Assembly: GCA_949987705.1 (NCBI GenBank)
Contig: OX465281.1
Location: forward strand, 221,497,978 to 221,561,977
Direction: 5' to 3'
DNA length: 64,000 bases
Source of the DNA: Thereva unica
Taxonomy: Eukaryota > Arthropoda > Insecta > Diptera > Therevidae
The position numbers and the translations under genes are program-made. Below, in pieces: positions 34,174-45,923 of the stretch. A model generated the notes under the pieces. The model ran no database searches. It was not told the origin of the DNA and was given only the letters and a program-made list of their open reading frames with translations. How positions within the stretch are numbered: the stretch's first letter is position 1; each line of letters opens with the position of its first letter.

Positions 34174-34410
34174 AGTCAGTCAGTATTTCCGAGCTCCTAC
34201 AACATCCAAGAGTTCAAACGCAGGGTTCATCACCACCTTCTTCAATACCCCCCCGTTCCTTTTAACCCTTAACCTATACCCCCTCCCCTCCCCGTACTAA
34301 GCTTACTGCTAGACATTGCACCATGACGTGACAAATGACATGACGGACTAGTAGTACAAAGGGTGATTCCTGAGTTTAGCACTGCCACATAAAAAAAAAA
34401 AAAAAAAAAA
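34174..34410 (+). mobile_element. LINE-D family, 3' tip only
   Basis: Matches 54240-54454: the last codons (QSVFPSS-like, then EFKRRVHHHLL), a short pyrimidine-rich UTR with TGACATGACGGAC, then GGGTGATTCCTGAG and CCACATAAAA followed by a long A-run. Severe 5' truncation. 34411-34876 contains no recognisable gene. Confidence 0.85.
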
Positions 34411-34876
34411 TGTGCATTTGCGGGAACTCCATCCTTTGTTTTTTTTAGATTTTTGCTTAAAAGTGTTTTTTTTTCTTTAATTTCTTTCTTCTCAACACTG
34501 CAGTGTTTTGAATTATTCTCCTGATTATCCTGGTTGATGCCTCAACATTCAGTTTTTGTAGTATTGGGTTCTGAATTTGACGCTTCCAGTATAATCAATT
34601 TAAAGATCAGCTTCCGCTGTTGCTCTAACTGCTCTTCCTTTTCGATTTTTGCCATAATTTTATTTATTACTAAGATAATTCTCTACAACTCCAACGCTAC
34701 GATTAAGTCTTCTTGGCGCTGCCAGATTCGGCGCTGCACTTGCACCGGGCGCAATTTGTCATAGGCGCAGTTTCAGAAATTAAGATTTAAAAAAAAATGA
34801 AAACTTGGAAATAGAAAAGTTAATTCAAAAGTAAGGTAAATGAACGAAATGAGGAGAACAAGATTTCTTATGTAGG

Positions 34877-37556
34877 TAGTCCATTCAAATTCCGCGCGTT
34901 TGTGTGTTCCAAAATAACACCGTTAAGAAAATCGAACCCTAAAGATTTTAGGGGTCGCTGATCGCGAAAATCGGGGTCCCGCGGTCCTAAAACATGGGCG
35001 TCGCCCTTAAAAATGCAAAAAATTCCCCCTTTTTAGGGGTTTTTCGCTATTATTTCAATCATAATGAAAACTAATGCAATGAAATGCACTTTTTTTAATA
35101 TTTATTTGCGAAGGTGGTTGATTTGTGCTAAATCAAGGCGAACTTAATGATAAGGGGTAATCCTTAAGGGTTGAAACCACCCCGAAATCGGCTAAAAATA
35201 GAATTTTTTTTTTCAAGTTTAGTTCTTCAAATTGGCCCGTGTGCGTACTGTCAGGCAAAAAAATATTTTCAACCCTTAAGGGGTAAAAACTACCCCTACA
35301 TTAAAATTGTAATTGAAAAAAATTGAAATTTATTGTTTTGCATTAAAATTATATGTTCCATTTTTAATCATTAAAACATTTGGAAAATTTCACTTTAAAC
35401 CCCTTTTTAAAGACGTTAACCCCCCCAAACCGAAACAAAATAGAACTAGTTGGGATGTGGGTTTGACCCCTTCGGTCCACACGATTAACTTCCCAGTTTG
35501 ATGAACGAAGATGGAATAAACTGTCTTCTTACAAAATAGTAATACATTTAGCACTAGTGGGAAATTGACTAGTATCAGAACTGGTGGCAAAGCAATCCTG
35601 AGAGAAGCTAGTTCAAATAACTATAATTGTGCCAGATTATTCCTGAACGTTAGCAGACAAACATTTCCTTCGTATTTCGTTCGCTACACTAAAGCGGGTG
35701 TTCGAATTCGTATTGAGCGTGTTGAAACGCCCGGCGCCGTTGATAAACTGGGAAGCGTATGACTTCATTTGGAAATTCCAAAGCTTACCGAAGATATTAG
35801 CAAAATTAATCAATGTAAAGTACTTGTCACACTTGACCAAAAAAAAAAAAAGAAATTTTGCGATAACTACTGGAAATCCCGGGATGAACCACAATTTCCT
35901 GAAACTGTATCACGCGTAGAAAACAATTCCCCGTCTGATCCAAGGTTTGAAAAATTCGCGATGTTTGTAAAGGGTAACGAAATTTTTGCAAGATTTTTAA
36001 AGGTTGTCGGGTTTTGACAAGTGATGTTTTGTTGGAAGGCGATCGCTATGCAGAACCCAAAAAAGATCACTTCGTTTCGCGTCTCATTCCAACGAGTTTA
36101 TTAGATATTAGCAAAACTTATATATTTAATGTCTTTCTGACACAGTCGAAGTTTTTCCATTTAAACAAAAAAAGGTCGACCGAATATTATGAAATTTTTT
36201 TCAGGGCTTTTTTTCGTTAATATTCTTCTCTCGGCACCTCAAAACAATCTATATAGTTTTTGGTTCGCGCGGTATTGTGCAGGTACGAAATTCACGCACT
36301 TCGTTTAAATAAAAAAACGGTTCAACCGAATCTTATGAAAATCTTTTCAGATCATATTTTCGTTAATACTCATCGAACAGCACCTCAACTAAGTCGATAT
36401 CTTTTATAGTTCGCGCGATATAGTGCAGGTACAAGAATCACTTATGTCGCATCAACCAAAAAACGGCTTGACCAAATTTTATAAAAATCTTTTCAGATCA
36501 TATTTCCTTTAATACGCTTCTAACGACACCTCAACGAAGTCGTTATCTTTTTTGGTTCGCGCGATATCGTGCATAAAAAAATGACCACATACGTACGCAT
36601 ACACACACATACTTCCACCCAAATTTTTGCTTAAAATGCTCTTGGGACCTTGAAAAATGAAAATATGTTGAAAATTTTGATTTCGATTTTCGGACTGATT
36701 ACAATAACTTCCCTATACTGGGAAGTTAAAATACATTGAGAAATATTTCTTTTCGTGGAATCTTTAAATAAAGTCAAAATGCAGTATAAAAACGACAATC
36801 ACACAATAATTGGGAAATATGTACCCTAATTTATTTGAGGTACTTCTGAATAATGTGTTCCGTTTTTTTTATAATGACATTTAGACAGGTAAAAATGTTA
36901 AAATAAATTTTCCAAATGTTTTTAATAGTTCATAAAAAATAAAATTTTAATACAAAACAATAAATATCAAATTTTTTCAATTACTACATATTTTAATGTA
37001 GGGGTAGTTTTATCCCCTTAAGGGTTGAAAATAATAAATTATTGAACCAAATTTCAAGCAAAAAGCAAAAAAAAATTTTTGGAATTTTTTTTATACATAT
37101 AAAGTTGATTTTTATAATTGTAGGGTAGTTTTAACCCTTAAGGGTTGAAAATAATTTATTTTTGCCTGACAGAACGCCCACAATCGAACTTGAAGAATAA
37201 ACTTGAAAAACAAAAATTTTACAATTTTTTCTATTTTTAGCCGATTTAGTGGTGGTTTCAACCCTTTAGGATTACCCCTTATCATAAAGTTCGCCTTGAT
37301 TTAGTACAAATAAAACACCTTCGCAAATAAATATTAAAAAAGTGTATTTCATTGCATTTGTTTTCATCATTATTGAAATAATAGCGAAAAACCCTTAAAA
37401 AGGGGTGCTTTTTGCCTTTTTAAGGGGGACGCCCATGTTCTAGGACCGCGGGACCCCGATTTTCGCGATCAGCGACCCAAAAACCTTTAGGGTTCGATTT
37501 TCTTAACGGTGTTATTTTGGAACACCCCCCCCCTCCTCCGCGTTTTGAATGGACTA
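34877..37556. mobile_element. Long inverted-repeat (foldback) element with RX inside
   Basis: Arms of about 520 bp (34877-35410) and 650 bp (36902-37556) are diverged reverse complements beginning TAGTCCATTCAAA...TTTGAATGGACTA. Shared arm motifs include ATCGCGAAAATCGGGGTCCC and CCGTTAAGAAAATCGAACCC. TA at the very ends could be a mariner-type TA duplication. The centre holds an RX repeat (35441-36731), which must be a later insertion or capture. Confidence 0.8.
35441..36731 (+). repeat. RX repeat, longest copy
   Basis: Non-coding repeat of about 1.3 kb. It starts near AACTAGTTGGGATGTGGG, has AACTTCCCAGT early (35490) and ends CTATACTGGGAAGTTAAAA (36721-36735), so the ends carry an inverted ACTTCCCAGT. 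The 3' half is a tandem array with a period of about 146 bp built around GGTTCGCGCGATATCGTGCA. Other copies: 9339-9725 (-), 44595-44880 (-), 57740-58900 (+), 62620-63127 (+). Small frames inside are not conserved between copies. Confidence 0.75.
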
Positions 37557-40220
37557 ATGGCGAAATTTCCTCTGTAATTGCTTTTTTTGTTTGTCTCTTC
37601 ACTGTCTAACAAATTGATATTGTCAGTTTCACAAGGCCAACAAAAAAATGGCTGCATTTCGTCCATTGCCTTTTGATATTCAATGAGGAAGTTGCATGGG
37701 TTTTCACAAGAGCCAACTTTTCCAATGAGCGATACGTTAGAATGCTTAGATTGTTGTTGTTGCTTTTAATTTTAATTCCCCCCCCCCCCCCCCCGCCATC
37801 TCTTTTCCTTTCTTTTTCTAGCAAATAGGAGAAAAAACAACAACAACCACACAGCCGTCAACAAGTTGATTCAAAAATTCAGCGAAAGAGTTTATAAGTT
37901 CAAAAAATCTGCACACCTTATCGTCCTCTCCTACTAGACGTTTTCAGTAGATTTTGATTGGTGAAACTTCTCATGTAATCTTTTTTTTATGTTATACGAA
38001 TGGTGCAATTATGGTGCAATTTTAAATTTTGCGCAAACTATGAAAATTATTTCTTCCATCCAATGAATTGTATTGACTTTTTCCAATGCCCTTCACTGCT
38101 TCCAAAAATGAACAGCTTATGGGGCGCAATATTGCATAGTGCACCGGGCGCAAAAAACTCAAACGCCGACCCTGGTCGCATCGAATGTCCGTCTTCATCC
38201 CACGCAATAATTTTTTCTTTTTCCTCATCCGGATGGGTTTTTCCCCCTCCCATTTTAATATTTTTCAACACAATTCTTTTTTACTTAACGAACGCTTTAA
38301 AATTATTTAATTGGTTTGGTTCTAATCCTCGCAATTACTCAAAACAGAATAATGTTCATAATCAAATGGCCACATTTTTTAGACGGCAACAAAGACTTAC
38401 TTTTGGCAGACAAAAATAAATCAGAACTGCATCACTTTTTTAGTATTATGACATACCACTCTGCAACAACATCGAGGCAATTTTTGTTTTTAAAATTTGT
38501 AGATGTTCATAACCTATTGGGCATCCTAATGACTAAACCAGAATCTAGATATTGTTAACCTACCTGCTATAGCCAATGTAGCCGTTCTGTTTACGTTGTC
38601 GTTTGATTCTTTGCATAGCGAAAAATCATATTTTGCATTTTTTGTTAAGTGCTTTAATTCTCAATGTCTGTATAGGGATTTATGCGAATGTTTCATAATT
38701 AATACATACATATTTCGGTTTTGCATAAATCATTTAAAAACAATTATCATATTAAAACACATTTTTATCATGAAACGATTTATAAAGTTTACATTTTGCG
38801 GCAAGGATGCGTGGTCCCCTTTTAGATGTATCAAAATCAGACAGACAATGGGCTGATTCCCTAAGCTATTAGCTGCTACTTCTCCTGTTCATAAATTGCA
38901 CTTGAATATTTCTTGAGAGCTGAGACGTCATCCTAAGACGAAATCCGATTGTTGTCCAATGGACCTTCTACAATTGCTGATAGTCAATTTCTAATACTTT
39001 TGACCAGTTCGGGTACGTTCCCATATAATACTTCAACCATCCCCATCATCTCATATGGCTATTTCTTATGTGAATCTTCGAAGTCATAAGTGCTTCTGTA
39101 CATGCTACTTAAGGGAATCTGAAAGGGAAGGATATGATATATAAGATTTTAAAGGAAAATACTTCTTAGCAATGTATATATTGATGGGCTGGTAAAGTAG
39201 GGGTTTCGGACATGAAAAGGAACATACATTTTTTTCTTTTATATGGGGAGCATGAGCGATGGAGACGTGTTTCTGGAATAGTGTGAGAGGTATTTTCAAT
39301 ATGTAAGGAAGTTTCTTAGATTTAGAATTTCTATTTTTTTTTTATTAAATATTTAATTATTAATAATTCCTTTTATTGTTTTTTTATAAGGGTTGCAACG
39401 ATATCATCATGACCAGAAAGTAATTTCCCAGTAGATAACGCTTGACTAATTTTATCCCATTTAAGGTTGGTAGTGAATGTTATAAATAGATCGTTACGTC
39501 TGTATTTTCTTATACCTATAGCAGAATGCAATGGGACCTACCCTCGTGCATAAAGTGAGGTAAATGAGGATGCAAAAATTACAAATCGTTGTAAGTTATC
39601 TGAATTTTCATTTTGATTAATTGCCTCTTGAAGAAGTATATTATTCTCCATTCTGATTTTTTTCTGATTAGTTCATATAAAAAACAGACTCTATATTTCA
39701 ATCTATGAATAGGCATCTATCAAGTACTCATTAAGTATTTGCTTATAACAATGAAAAATACTGTGCTCATTTTCTCCAACCGTAATTATATAAAATGAGA
39801 ATTGTAATACGGGTACGGGTAGGTACTTTGTTAGTAAAATTATGCTGCCGTTTATTGAGATTTTAACTTGATATATCCGTCTTGACCATAAACAAATAAT
39901 AAGTAATGTAGTTATATTGGAGTGCATCATATTATATGTGAGTCTTTGTGATTCGTTGTAATTTGTTATCGTTTCTATGAGGCATTTTGTCACAGTAATC
40001 ACATTGTTGATTTACCAATAGCACAGAGATTTCATTAGTAGTTGATTCATTATTGTAACCTCTGTGTTCTGTTCCCGGTCGTCAGTCTGCATCTTACAAT
40101 TTCATTTCAATTGTAAATCTCAAAGAGCTATATTTAAATATCCATTGGTGCCTAAGCCTATTGATCGGACTATAGGCCGACCAAAAAGAAAAAGGCTTCA
40201 TATAGTAAGTCATATATAGG
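37557..40220. other. AT-rich stretch without a recognisable gene
   Basis: Contains a C-run of about 20 (37778-37794), a possible hAT right end (GCGCAAAAAACTC... CGCCGACCCTG at 38150-38177) without a partner, and otherwise AT-rich sequence with only short frames. Confidence 0.55.
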
Positions 40221-40506
40221 TTCGAGTAATATTGTAACGAACCACGTTCGTTACTAAGAACCCTCTCTTAGAAAAATACAAAAGTAACCCGTTTCAACTT
40301 AGAAGGCATTTGATAACAAAGCTTCAGGAAAAATAAATATTTGCTCAGCAGGCTGGGTGATTCTCCTTTGAAAGCTCACTTCAAAGCGTTAAAGCTTCCT
40401 ACGCCGACGAGCTTTCCGGCTATAAAATAAAAGGCTTCACCAGGCTAAAATTCAGTCTTTAACCAGGCTCGTTCCGGAGAGGTCACCTTCTTCGGTCCTA
40501 GACCGT

Positions 40507-40925
40507 GTCGTGGTGTACGATCCGGCACGGTCATACTTTAAACCTCAGGAACGTTGCCGAGGCCTTGTCGTATGTGCCGAAGTAGCTATTCCTATACCGT
40601 GACGTGGTGTACGATCCGGCACGGTTACACTATACACATTACACACAATACACATTACCAGAGGAATGTTGCCGAGGCCTTGTCGTGGTGTACGATCCGG
40701 CTATGTGCCGAAGTAGCGATTCCTATACCGACATTACCAGAGGAATGTTGCCGAGGCCTTGTCGTGGTGCACGATCCGACTATGTGCCGATGTAACTATT
40801 CCTATACCGTGTCGTGGTGTACGGTTAGACTACAGACATAACACCTACCGACCGCATACCGACCGACTACCGAATATCTGAGGAATGTTTCCTGGAGCAA
40901 TATCGTGGTGTATGATCCGACATTG
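40507..40925 (+). repeat. GTGTACGATCCGG tandem block in LTR 1
   Basis: Units of about 80-100 bp, each containing CGTGTCGTGGTGTACGATCC and, in several, GAGGAATGTTGCCGAGGCC. LTR 2 has only two or three (54675-54835), so the array length differs between copies. Confidence 0.85.
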
Positions 40926-40989
40926 TTGCCGGCAGCATTCCCTATACCAGTGTCGCGGTATGACCAGCTACAATACCGACCACATACCG

Positions 40990-40990
<1 letters not shown>

Positions 40991-41086
<96 letters not shown>
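40991..41086 (+). repeat. (AC)48 microsatellite
   Basis: 96 bp of uninterrupted AC in the LTR. Open frames across it are meaningless. Confidence 0.98.
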
Positions 41087-41088
<2 letters not shown>

Positions 41089-41608
41089 ATTGTAAAGGCA
41101 AACCGTAGTTAATTACTCAGATATAACTATAAGAAACCTGTAAACATGTATCCCGTATTTACTTAGATTTAAGAGACCCAAATTGTTAGTATATAAGGAA
41201 TATTTTGAATAAATAAAGAAATTTTATTTTGTTATAAGGTGTTTGTTCTCACACGACCTTGGACAACTCGAGAGCTCCCGGCAACCCTCCCTTAAAAAAG
41301 GAGGTTAGAGAACACTTCTGACGAAACACCATTACAATATCGTGGGTTAAGAACTAGAGAAGCGTAAGGGCAAAATAACAACTTCTCAGGGGAGCCGAAA
41401 AACAATTCAAATTTACCTACCGTTATAAACAAATATCTTTTGTTTTTATACGTTTTTGTTGTACTAAGCAATCTACACACTACATCGTTCCAGTTTTTTG
41501 GCACATCAAAATATGGGGATTAAAAAAGCGAATGGCGAAAAAAAATTTTTTTTTGTATTTTTGCCCTTACGCTTCTCTAGTTCTTAACCCACGATATAGA
41601 TTCGAGTA

Positions 41609-42777
41609 AAAAGAGTTTTGAAAAAAAAAACTAAAAAATTCGGTTGTTTTGAATTTGGAATGATGCCACTTAGCTAGCTAATAGTATTCTACTTTTCATA
41701 CCCTTTCGTTTCCCGAGTAAGAATAAAAATGGGCTTATGGCGGGCGAATCACGGCCGCTGGGCTTTTCAAGCGGGATATGGTGGCCGTAGAATTTTTACC
41801 CATTTTTAATGGGAGCACATGCGCCCTTTGGAGGGCCAAACTTGACCAAAAGATTTAAATGACCAAGAACTAAGCTGCACACGCGGGCATTCCACGGTCA
41901 AATTTGAGCAAAAAATAATCTGCACCAATGTTGAATTTGTTTTATGGGGATTTTCGTTATGTACAATGAATTGCGCTTTCGATTTATCCTACAAGACTAT
42001 CGATGCGCAAGAGGAAAGAGGTCGCCAGGACGCCAGTCATCGGTTTGTTGTACGTGAAATATGTGGTGCGTGTTCATTTATATTTTAGTGGGAAATTTTG
42101 TTATTTAACCGCTCGAAGAAAAAACAGCCGAAAAAAATAAAACATTTAATTGCAGTGCGTTTATAGAATTTTTGAAATGCTCAAATTCGAAGATGTGAGC
42201 ACCGGGGCACATGTTTTTATCAATAAATAGGCGGTGAGTTTTGTTGGGAGCGAAAGGTCACGCTTTCCCTCAAAAATAATTTCTTTTTTGAGCAGTTAAA
42301 TTGCTTATAGTTTTGCAGGGTGTCGGCCTTGCATATAAAGAGAATAAGGAGATAACCTTTTTCCGTTTGTGTATGCGTCTTATTTATTATTGGGGAACCC
42401 AATTGCATTGAATGTTTGTGTGTGGTGTACGGCCGTACTGTCCACAAACGGGCCTTCTGATACCCTTGAAATTACCGGGGTCTATTTTTCAACCACCTTT
42501 GGTGTACGCCCGTTGTAAGGCCATATTTAATTTTACTCGGGTTGATACTCATACCGAGTGGGTTGTAAAGAAAAAACTACCCCGCCGTTTTGAGTCGGCC
42601 ACCATGGAATTTGGAATGACGCCAAGTAGCTTATTGTATTCTATTTATCATTCCCTTTCATTTGATACCCATGTCGGGGGTCGGTGAACACAATTTCGGC
42701 CATCATCTTGGAACGGCCATCAGATCAGATTGGTCAGTATATTTATATAGATTAGTAAATTAAAAAGTTATGTGTTC
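41609..42777. repeat. RY-related repeat region
   Basis: 42440-42720 carries the RY blocks (GAATTTGGAATGACGCC, CCCTTTCATTTGATACCCAT, CGGGGGTCGG). A second related block with TCCCATTAAAAATGGG-like symmetry lies near 41725-41815. No gene. The hAT at 42786 inserted at its right end, and RY-like sequence does not clearly continue beyond 44445. Confidence 0.5.
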
Positions 42778-42785
42778 ATTCAACT

Positions 42786-44436
42786 CAGGTGCGGACTCAA
42801 GGGGGGGGGGGGTCACGGGGGTCATGACCCCCCCAAAAGCTCGAACTATGCAATAATAGTTGAGATGGGAGAAACCAAAAGCTGCTGATACGCTTCTGCT
42901 ACTTGTCGAACATCTTGAATGTCTCAACTGATCAACGTCTCGGTCCAACATGTCTGGAGAAAGCATTTCATTAAATTCGGTAACAATGTTGTCCAATAAA
43001 GGAATGAAGATTCTTCATCTGGAGTTTGATTTTTTGACCATAAACAACCCGTGCTTCTTTGAATTCCTCATCCAATTGTGCAGCGAGATGTTGGGCTTCA
43101 GTAAATAACCGTCGAAAACCAGAATCTTCATCACATCTTTTGGTCAGCAAGGGTATCTTTGATCATATCCGTTGCCTTTTTTAAATCTAATGAAGACGTT
43201 TGGAGTATTCGGCTTAAAGGTAAAGTTGTACCGGATACGTACGAAAAGTAAAAGTTTATTATGTTATTAATGACTATGATAAAAAATGAAATAGTACGAA
43301 TATTATACACGCCTAGAACGTCATTTAACCAAGCAGATGAAATCGGAAACTCTAGGCTGATAAGTATAAGACGAAGATTTGCCGCAGCAGATGCAGTTTT
43401 CGGGTCCTCTCACATCGAAATCTCATTAAGTGCGTCACACTTTTTTATTAATTGTTCACCCTCAAACTGCATGTGCCCAACGTGATTTTCTACCCAACTA
43501 GTAAAGTTGATTTCTACCAGTCTAGCAAAGTCCTTAAGTGATTTGCCACCAAGATGTTTTTTAAAAACGTTTGCAAAACCGTTAGCCAAAGCCAAAACTG
43601 CTCTCATTGTTCCTGAAGCATTGCGACAATTTGAAACTTTGGAAGATTTTAATAAAGAATTATTAACAAATGATTACTGCAAGAACAACGTCTTGCGTGA
43701 ATGGCTACTTTCGTCAAGTCCTGACATACCGCTTTCAAATCAGACGCCATTAGCGAGGAACTATCTGTTCTAATTCCAACCAAATATTTCAGGTCCACGT
43801 CGAATTTCTCACACAGATCGATGACGATATCCTCGGAACGAATTGCTTGGTATGCATCGCAAAATGTGATGAAATTCTCTGATTGCTCTGTTGCAGTAGT
43901 AGTAGTAGGATAAGCTAAGGTGTTTTGTATAAGAATTGTCGTTCGTCTCATCAAATACAACTGCGCAAAACTTTGCCGCTCTAACTCCTTTCAGAATAGC
44001 TTACTGAATTTCGTCTTTGCAGGCTTCCATAAGTTGATTTTGGGTGGTTTTACTGATATATGTCGCGATTGAACCTGCGGTTTCCAAATGATGCTGAAGA
44101 GTAAAGTCACCAAATTCAACGAAGAGTGCCCTGAAGTTCCTATCATTTGCCACCAGAATATCTACTTTTCCGTCAGTGCCACGATAATACATAAAAACAT
44201 CGATCTCGGCTTTCTTTTACTTGTGAGTCCAGTTGTACACACAGATGCTGGGTTATGAAAAGTCTGAAGGAAACTTTTTTCAGCTTCTACCACCCTCTGA
44301 TGATATTGGTTCCGTTGGTGAAATGAAAGCGTTCCATTTTGTCCAAGTAAATCGTCGAATGCTTTCAGTGTTTCGCTTTCTTGGTTTACTTTTAATTCCG
44401 TGACCCCCCCAAAACAAAATTCTAGATCCGCGCCTG
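42786..44436 (-). mobile_element. hAT transposon with perfect 8-bp target duplication
   Basis: Ends CAGGTGCGGACTC... and ...GATCCGCGCCTG; both have a G/C run GGGGGGTCA just inside. Identical ATTCAACT copies flank it (42778-42785, 44437-44444). 1,651 bp, with a decayed minus-strand transposase, described separately. Confidence 0.93.
42880..44392 (-). pseudogene. ZMYM1-like hAT transposase remnant
   Basis: Minus-strand frames in order: FRALFVEFGDFTLQHHLETA then ATYISKTTQNQLMEACKDEI (44130-44010), FITFCDAYQAIRSEDIVIDL and DVDLKYLVGIRTDSSSLMAS (43870-43735), FANVFKKHLGGKSLKDFARL and INFTSWVENHVGHMQFEGEQ (43575-43440). These fit the order of the ZMYM1/hAT-5 transposase: an ISPxTQNQLI block, then a DLKYLVGQGYDGAS-like block (here altered), then a CSSHSLNL-like block (here CSCSNHLL). 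Frame changes and the degraded catalytic-region motif mean it is inactive. The hATC dimerisation tail is not seen. Confidence 0.82.
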
Positions 44437-44594
44437 ATTCAACTTGTGGGCGGGCAAACTTAGAGTGGACTAAAGCGAAGGGATTCTAGAATTAACTAAC
44501 TAGCCTAAAAGTAAATAAAAAAACCAGCCAATTTAAGTCCCCAATAAGGTCCCAATAGCATTTAAAGCATAAATTTGAGAAGAGGTATGTTTGT

Positions 44595-44880
44595 GTGTGT
44601 GTGTGTGCGCGTACTTACATATGTGGTCATTTTTTCGTGCACGATATCGCACGGCCCAAAAATGATATCGTCTTGGTTGAGGTGTCATTCAAAGCGTATT
44701 AACAGAAATTATGTTCTGAAAAGATTTCCATTAAATTCAGTCGAGCCGTTTTTTTTGTTTCAACGGCGGTCATAATTATAGTTCCTGCACGATATCGCTT
44801 AAACTAAAAATGATATCGACTTCTTTGAGGAGCCGATCGAATCATATTAACGAAAACATGCTCTGCTGTGCTCTAAATGT
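44595..44880 (-). repeat. RX repeat, partial, minus strand
   Basis: Two of the 146-bp units in reverse orientation (TGCACGATATCGCACGGCCC, GAAAAGATTTCCATTAAATT), starting in a (TG)n tract at 44594. 44881-45672 is AT-rich and without a gene. Confidence 0.75.
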
Positions 44881-45672
44881 ATAGTAAAAGAAATTGATGT
44901 GTTTTTTATTCAACGTTTTATTTTTCCTTCTCCAAATAAATTGATAATATTTTTGGCACGGATTGCAGGAAATTTATATTGTCCTATAAATTATCCGTCT
45001 TAATAAATGACTAATATATTAATTTGTCAAAATAAAACAAAGAAATTATATATTATACATAATTACAAATGTAAAAAGAATTAGTCAAAATGATAAGTAA
45101 ATGTAAGATATATTCATATCGGCCTTTGACCTATCACAGTTCGGCCAATTATTCAATTATTTGAATATCTTCTATTAAAAATATATGGATATTAAAAAAC
45201 ATATGAATATATCTTCTTTCAATAAATTTTCCTACTATATTAGTTGGATCACGTATTTTTTGTTACAACAATTTTAATTTTTAAAAGACCTACGAGTTAT
45301 GGGATATAAAATGAGTTATATTTAATAACTATAAATGGCCTACACCAGATTCCTCTTAAAGATAGAGTAGGATAAAATTATCCTAGCTTTAAGGGACGGC
45401 AGGATTTATTTAATTATTAAATATCATGATCTATCGTTATTATTAAATATCATGATCATGTTAGTTTTATATAAAATATATTATTAATTTAAAACTTAGT
45501 AGGTATATATGTATTTTTTATGAGGTTATTGAAACTGGTTTCTTAAATCTTCCTCACGTACTCTTTTACTTTTCCCCAGACTGCCATTGTAACGTTGCGT
45601 TTTTCCATGTTTGTATTGTCAATATTATTACGCTCTTCGCTGGCAGGAGGAATGATTGAATATATCCTAAAA

Positions 45673-45678
45673 TTTATT
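45673..45678 (-). terminator. Poly(A) signal of the LRR gene
   Basis: AATAAA on the minus strand 32 nt downstream of the TGA that ends exon 3. A canonical position for a short 3' UTR. Confidence 0.6.
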
Positions 45679-45710
45679 TCATTTTAAAATTGGAATTAAG
45701 AAAATATGTT

Positions 45711-45923
45711 TCATAAATACCTTCTTGGCCGATTAAATCCTTGTACCCATTTAAATATTTTCTTACGGCAACGAATTAGCACAAACAATATAATCGCAAG
45801 AATAGCAAAACCAGGTATTATTAAAAGTAATGGACCAGATCTCAAAAGTTTTGTATAGAAATTTGGGCATACGGTTTCCCATGTAAGACCAGTTGGTATA
45901 TCACAGCGTAGCTTATCTTGAAT
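45711..45923 (-). CDS. LRR gene coding exon 3
   Basis: 70 codons plus TGA. The second half of LRRCT (LRCDIPTGLTWETVC) is followed by the transmembrane helix (LLLIIPGFAILAIILFVLI) and a tail RCRKKIFKWVQGFNRPRRYL. Acceptor TTTTGCAG precedes ATT at 45923. The phase fits exon 2 exactly, which links exons 5 kb apart. Confidence 0.83.
   Translation of the reverse strand: MQDKLRCDIPTGLTWETVCPNFYTKLLRSGPLLLIIPGFAILAIILFVLIRCRKKIFKWVQGFNRPRRYL

Larger units (their letters stand above)
40233..41336 (+). mobile_element. Solo LTR 1 (1,104 bp) with ATAT target duplication
   Basis: Begins TGTAACGAACC and ends CACCATTACA (TG...CA), flanked by ATAT at 40229-40232 and 41337-41340. Internal promoter-like TATAAAATAA at 40421 and poly(A) signal-like AATAAATAAA at about 41207 fit a U3-R-U5 layout. 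A tandem of five or six GTCGTGGTGTACGATCCGG units (40507-40920) and an (AC)48 tract enlarge it. There is no internal coding region, so it is a recombination-derived solo LTR. A second copy is at 52957-54925. The 4-bp duplication suits Gypsy or BEL families. Confidence 0.88.
40229..41600. mobile_element. Small hAT-like MITE split by a solo LTR
   Basis: Without the LTR it is 264 bp with inverted ends ATATCGTGGGTTAAG.. and ..CTTAACCCACGATATAGA; the repeat extends through ACTAGAGAAGCGTAAGGGCA. TTCGAGTA stands on both sides (40221-40228, 41601-41608), a perfect 8-bp target duplication of hAT length. The LTR entered four bases from the left end. Confidence 0.85.

Noticed and set aside
38150..38177. 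hAT element ending GCGCCGACCCTG
   Set aside because: The end motif looks right, but no matching left end or 8-bp duplication was found between 34400 and 38150.
40991..41086. CRISPR-like array in LTR 1
   Set aside because: Tandem GTACGATCCGG units lack uniform spacers and are in a eukaryotic LTR.
40885..41112. His/Thr-repeat and Cys/Val-repeat ORFs
   Set aside because: Translation of the (AC)48 microsatellite.
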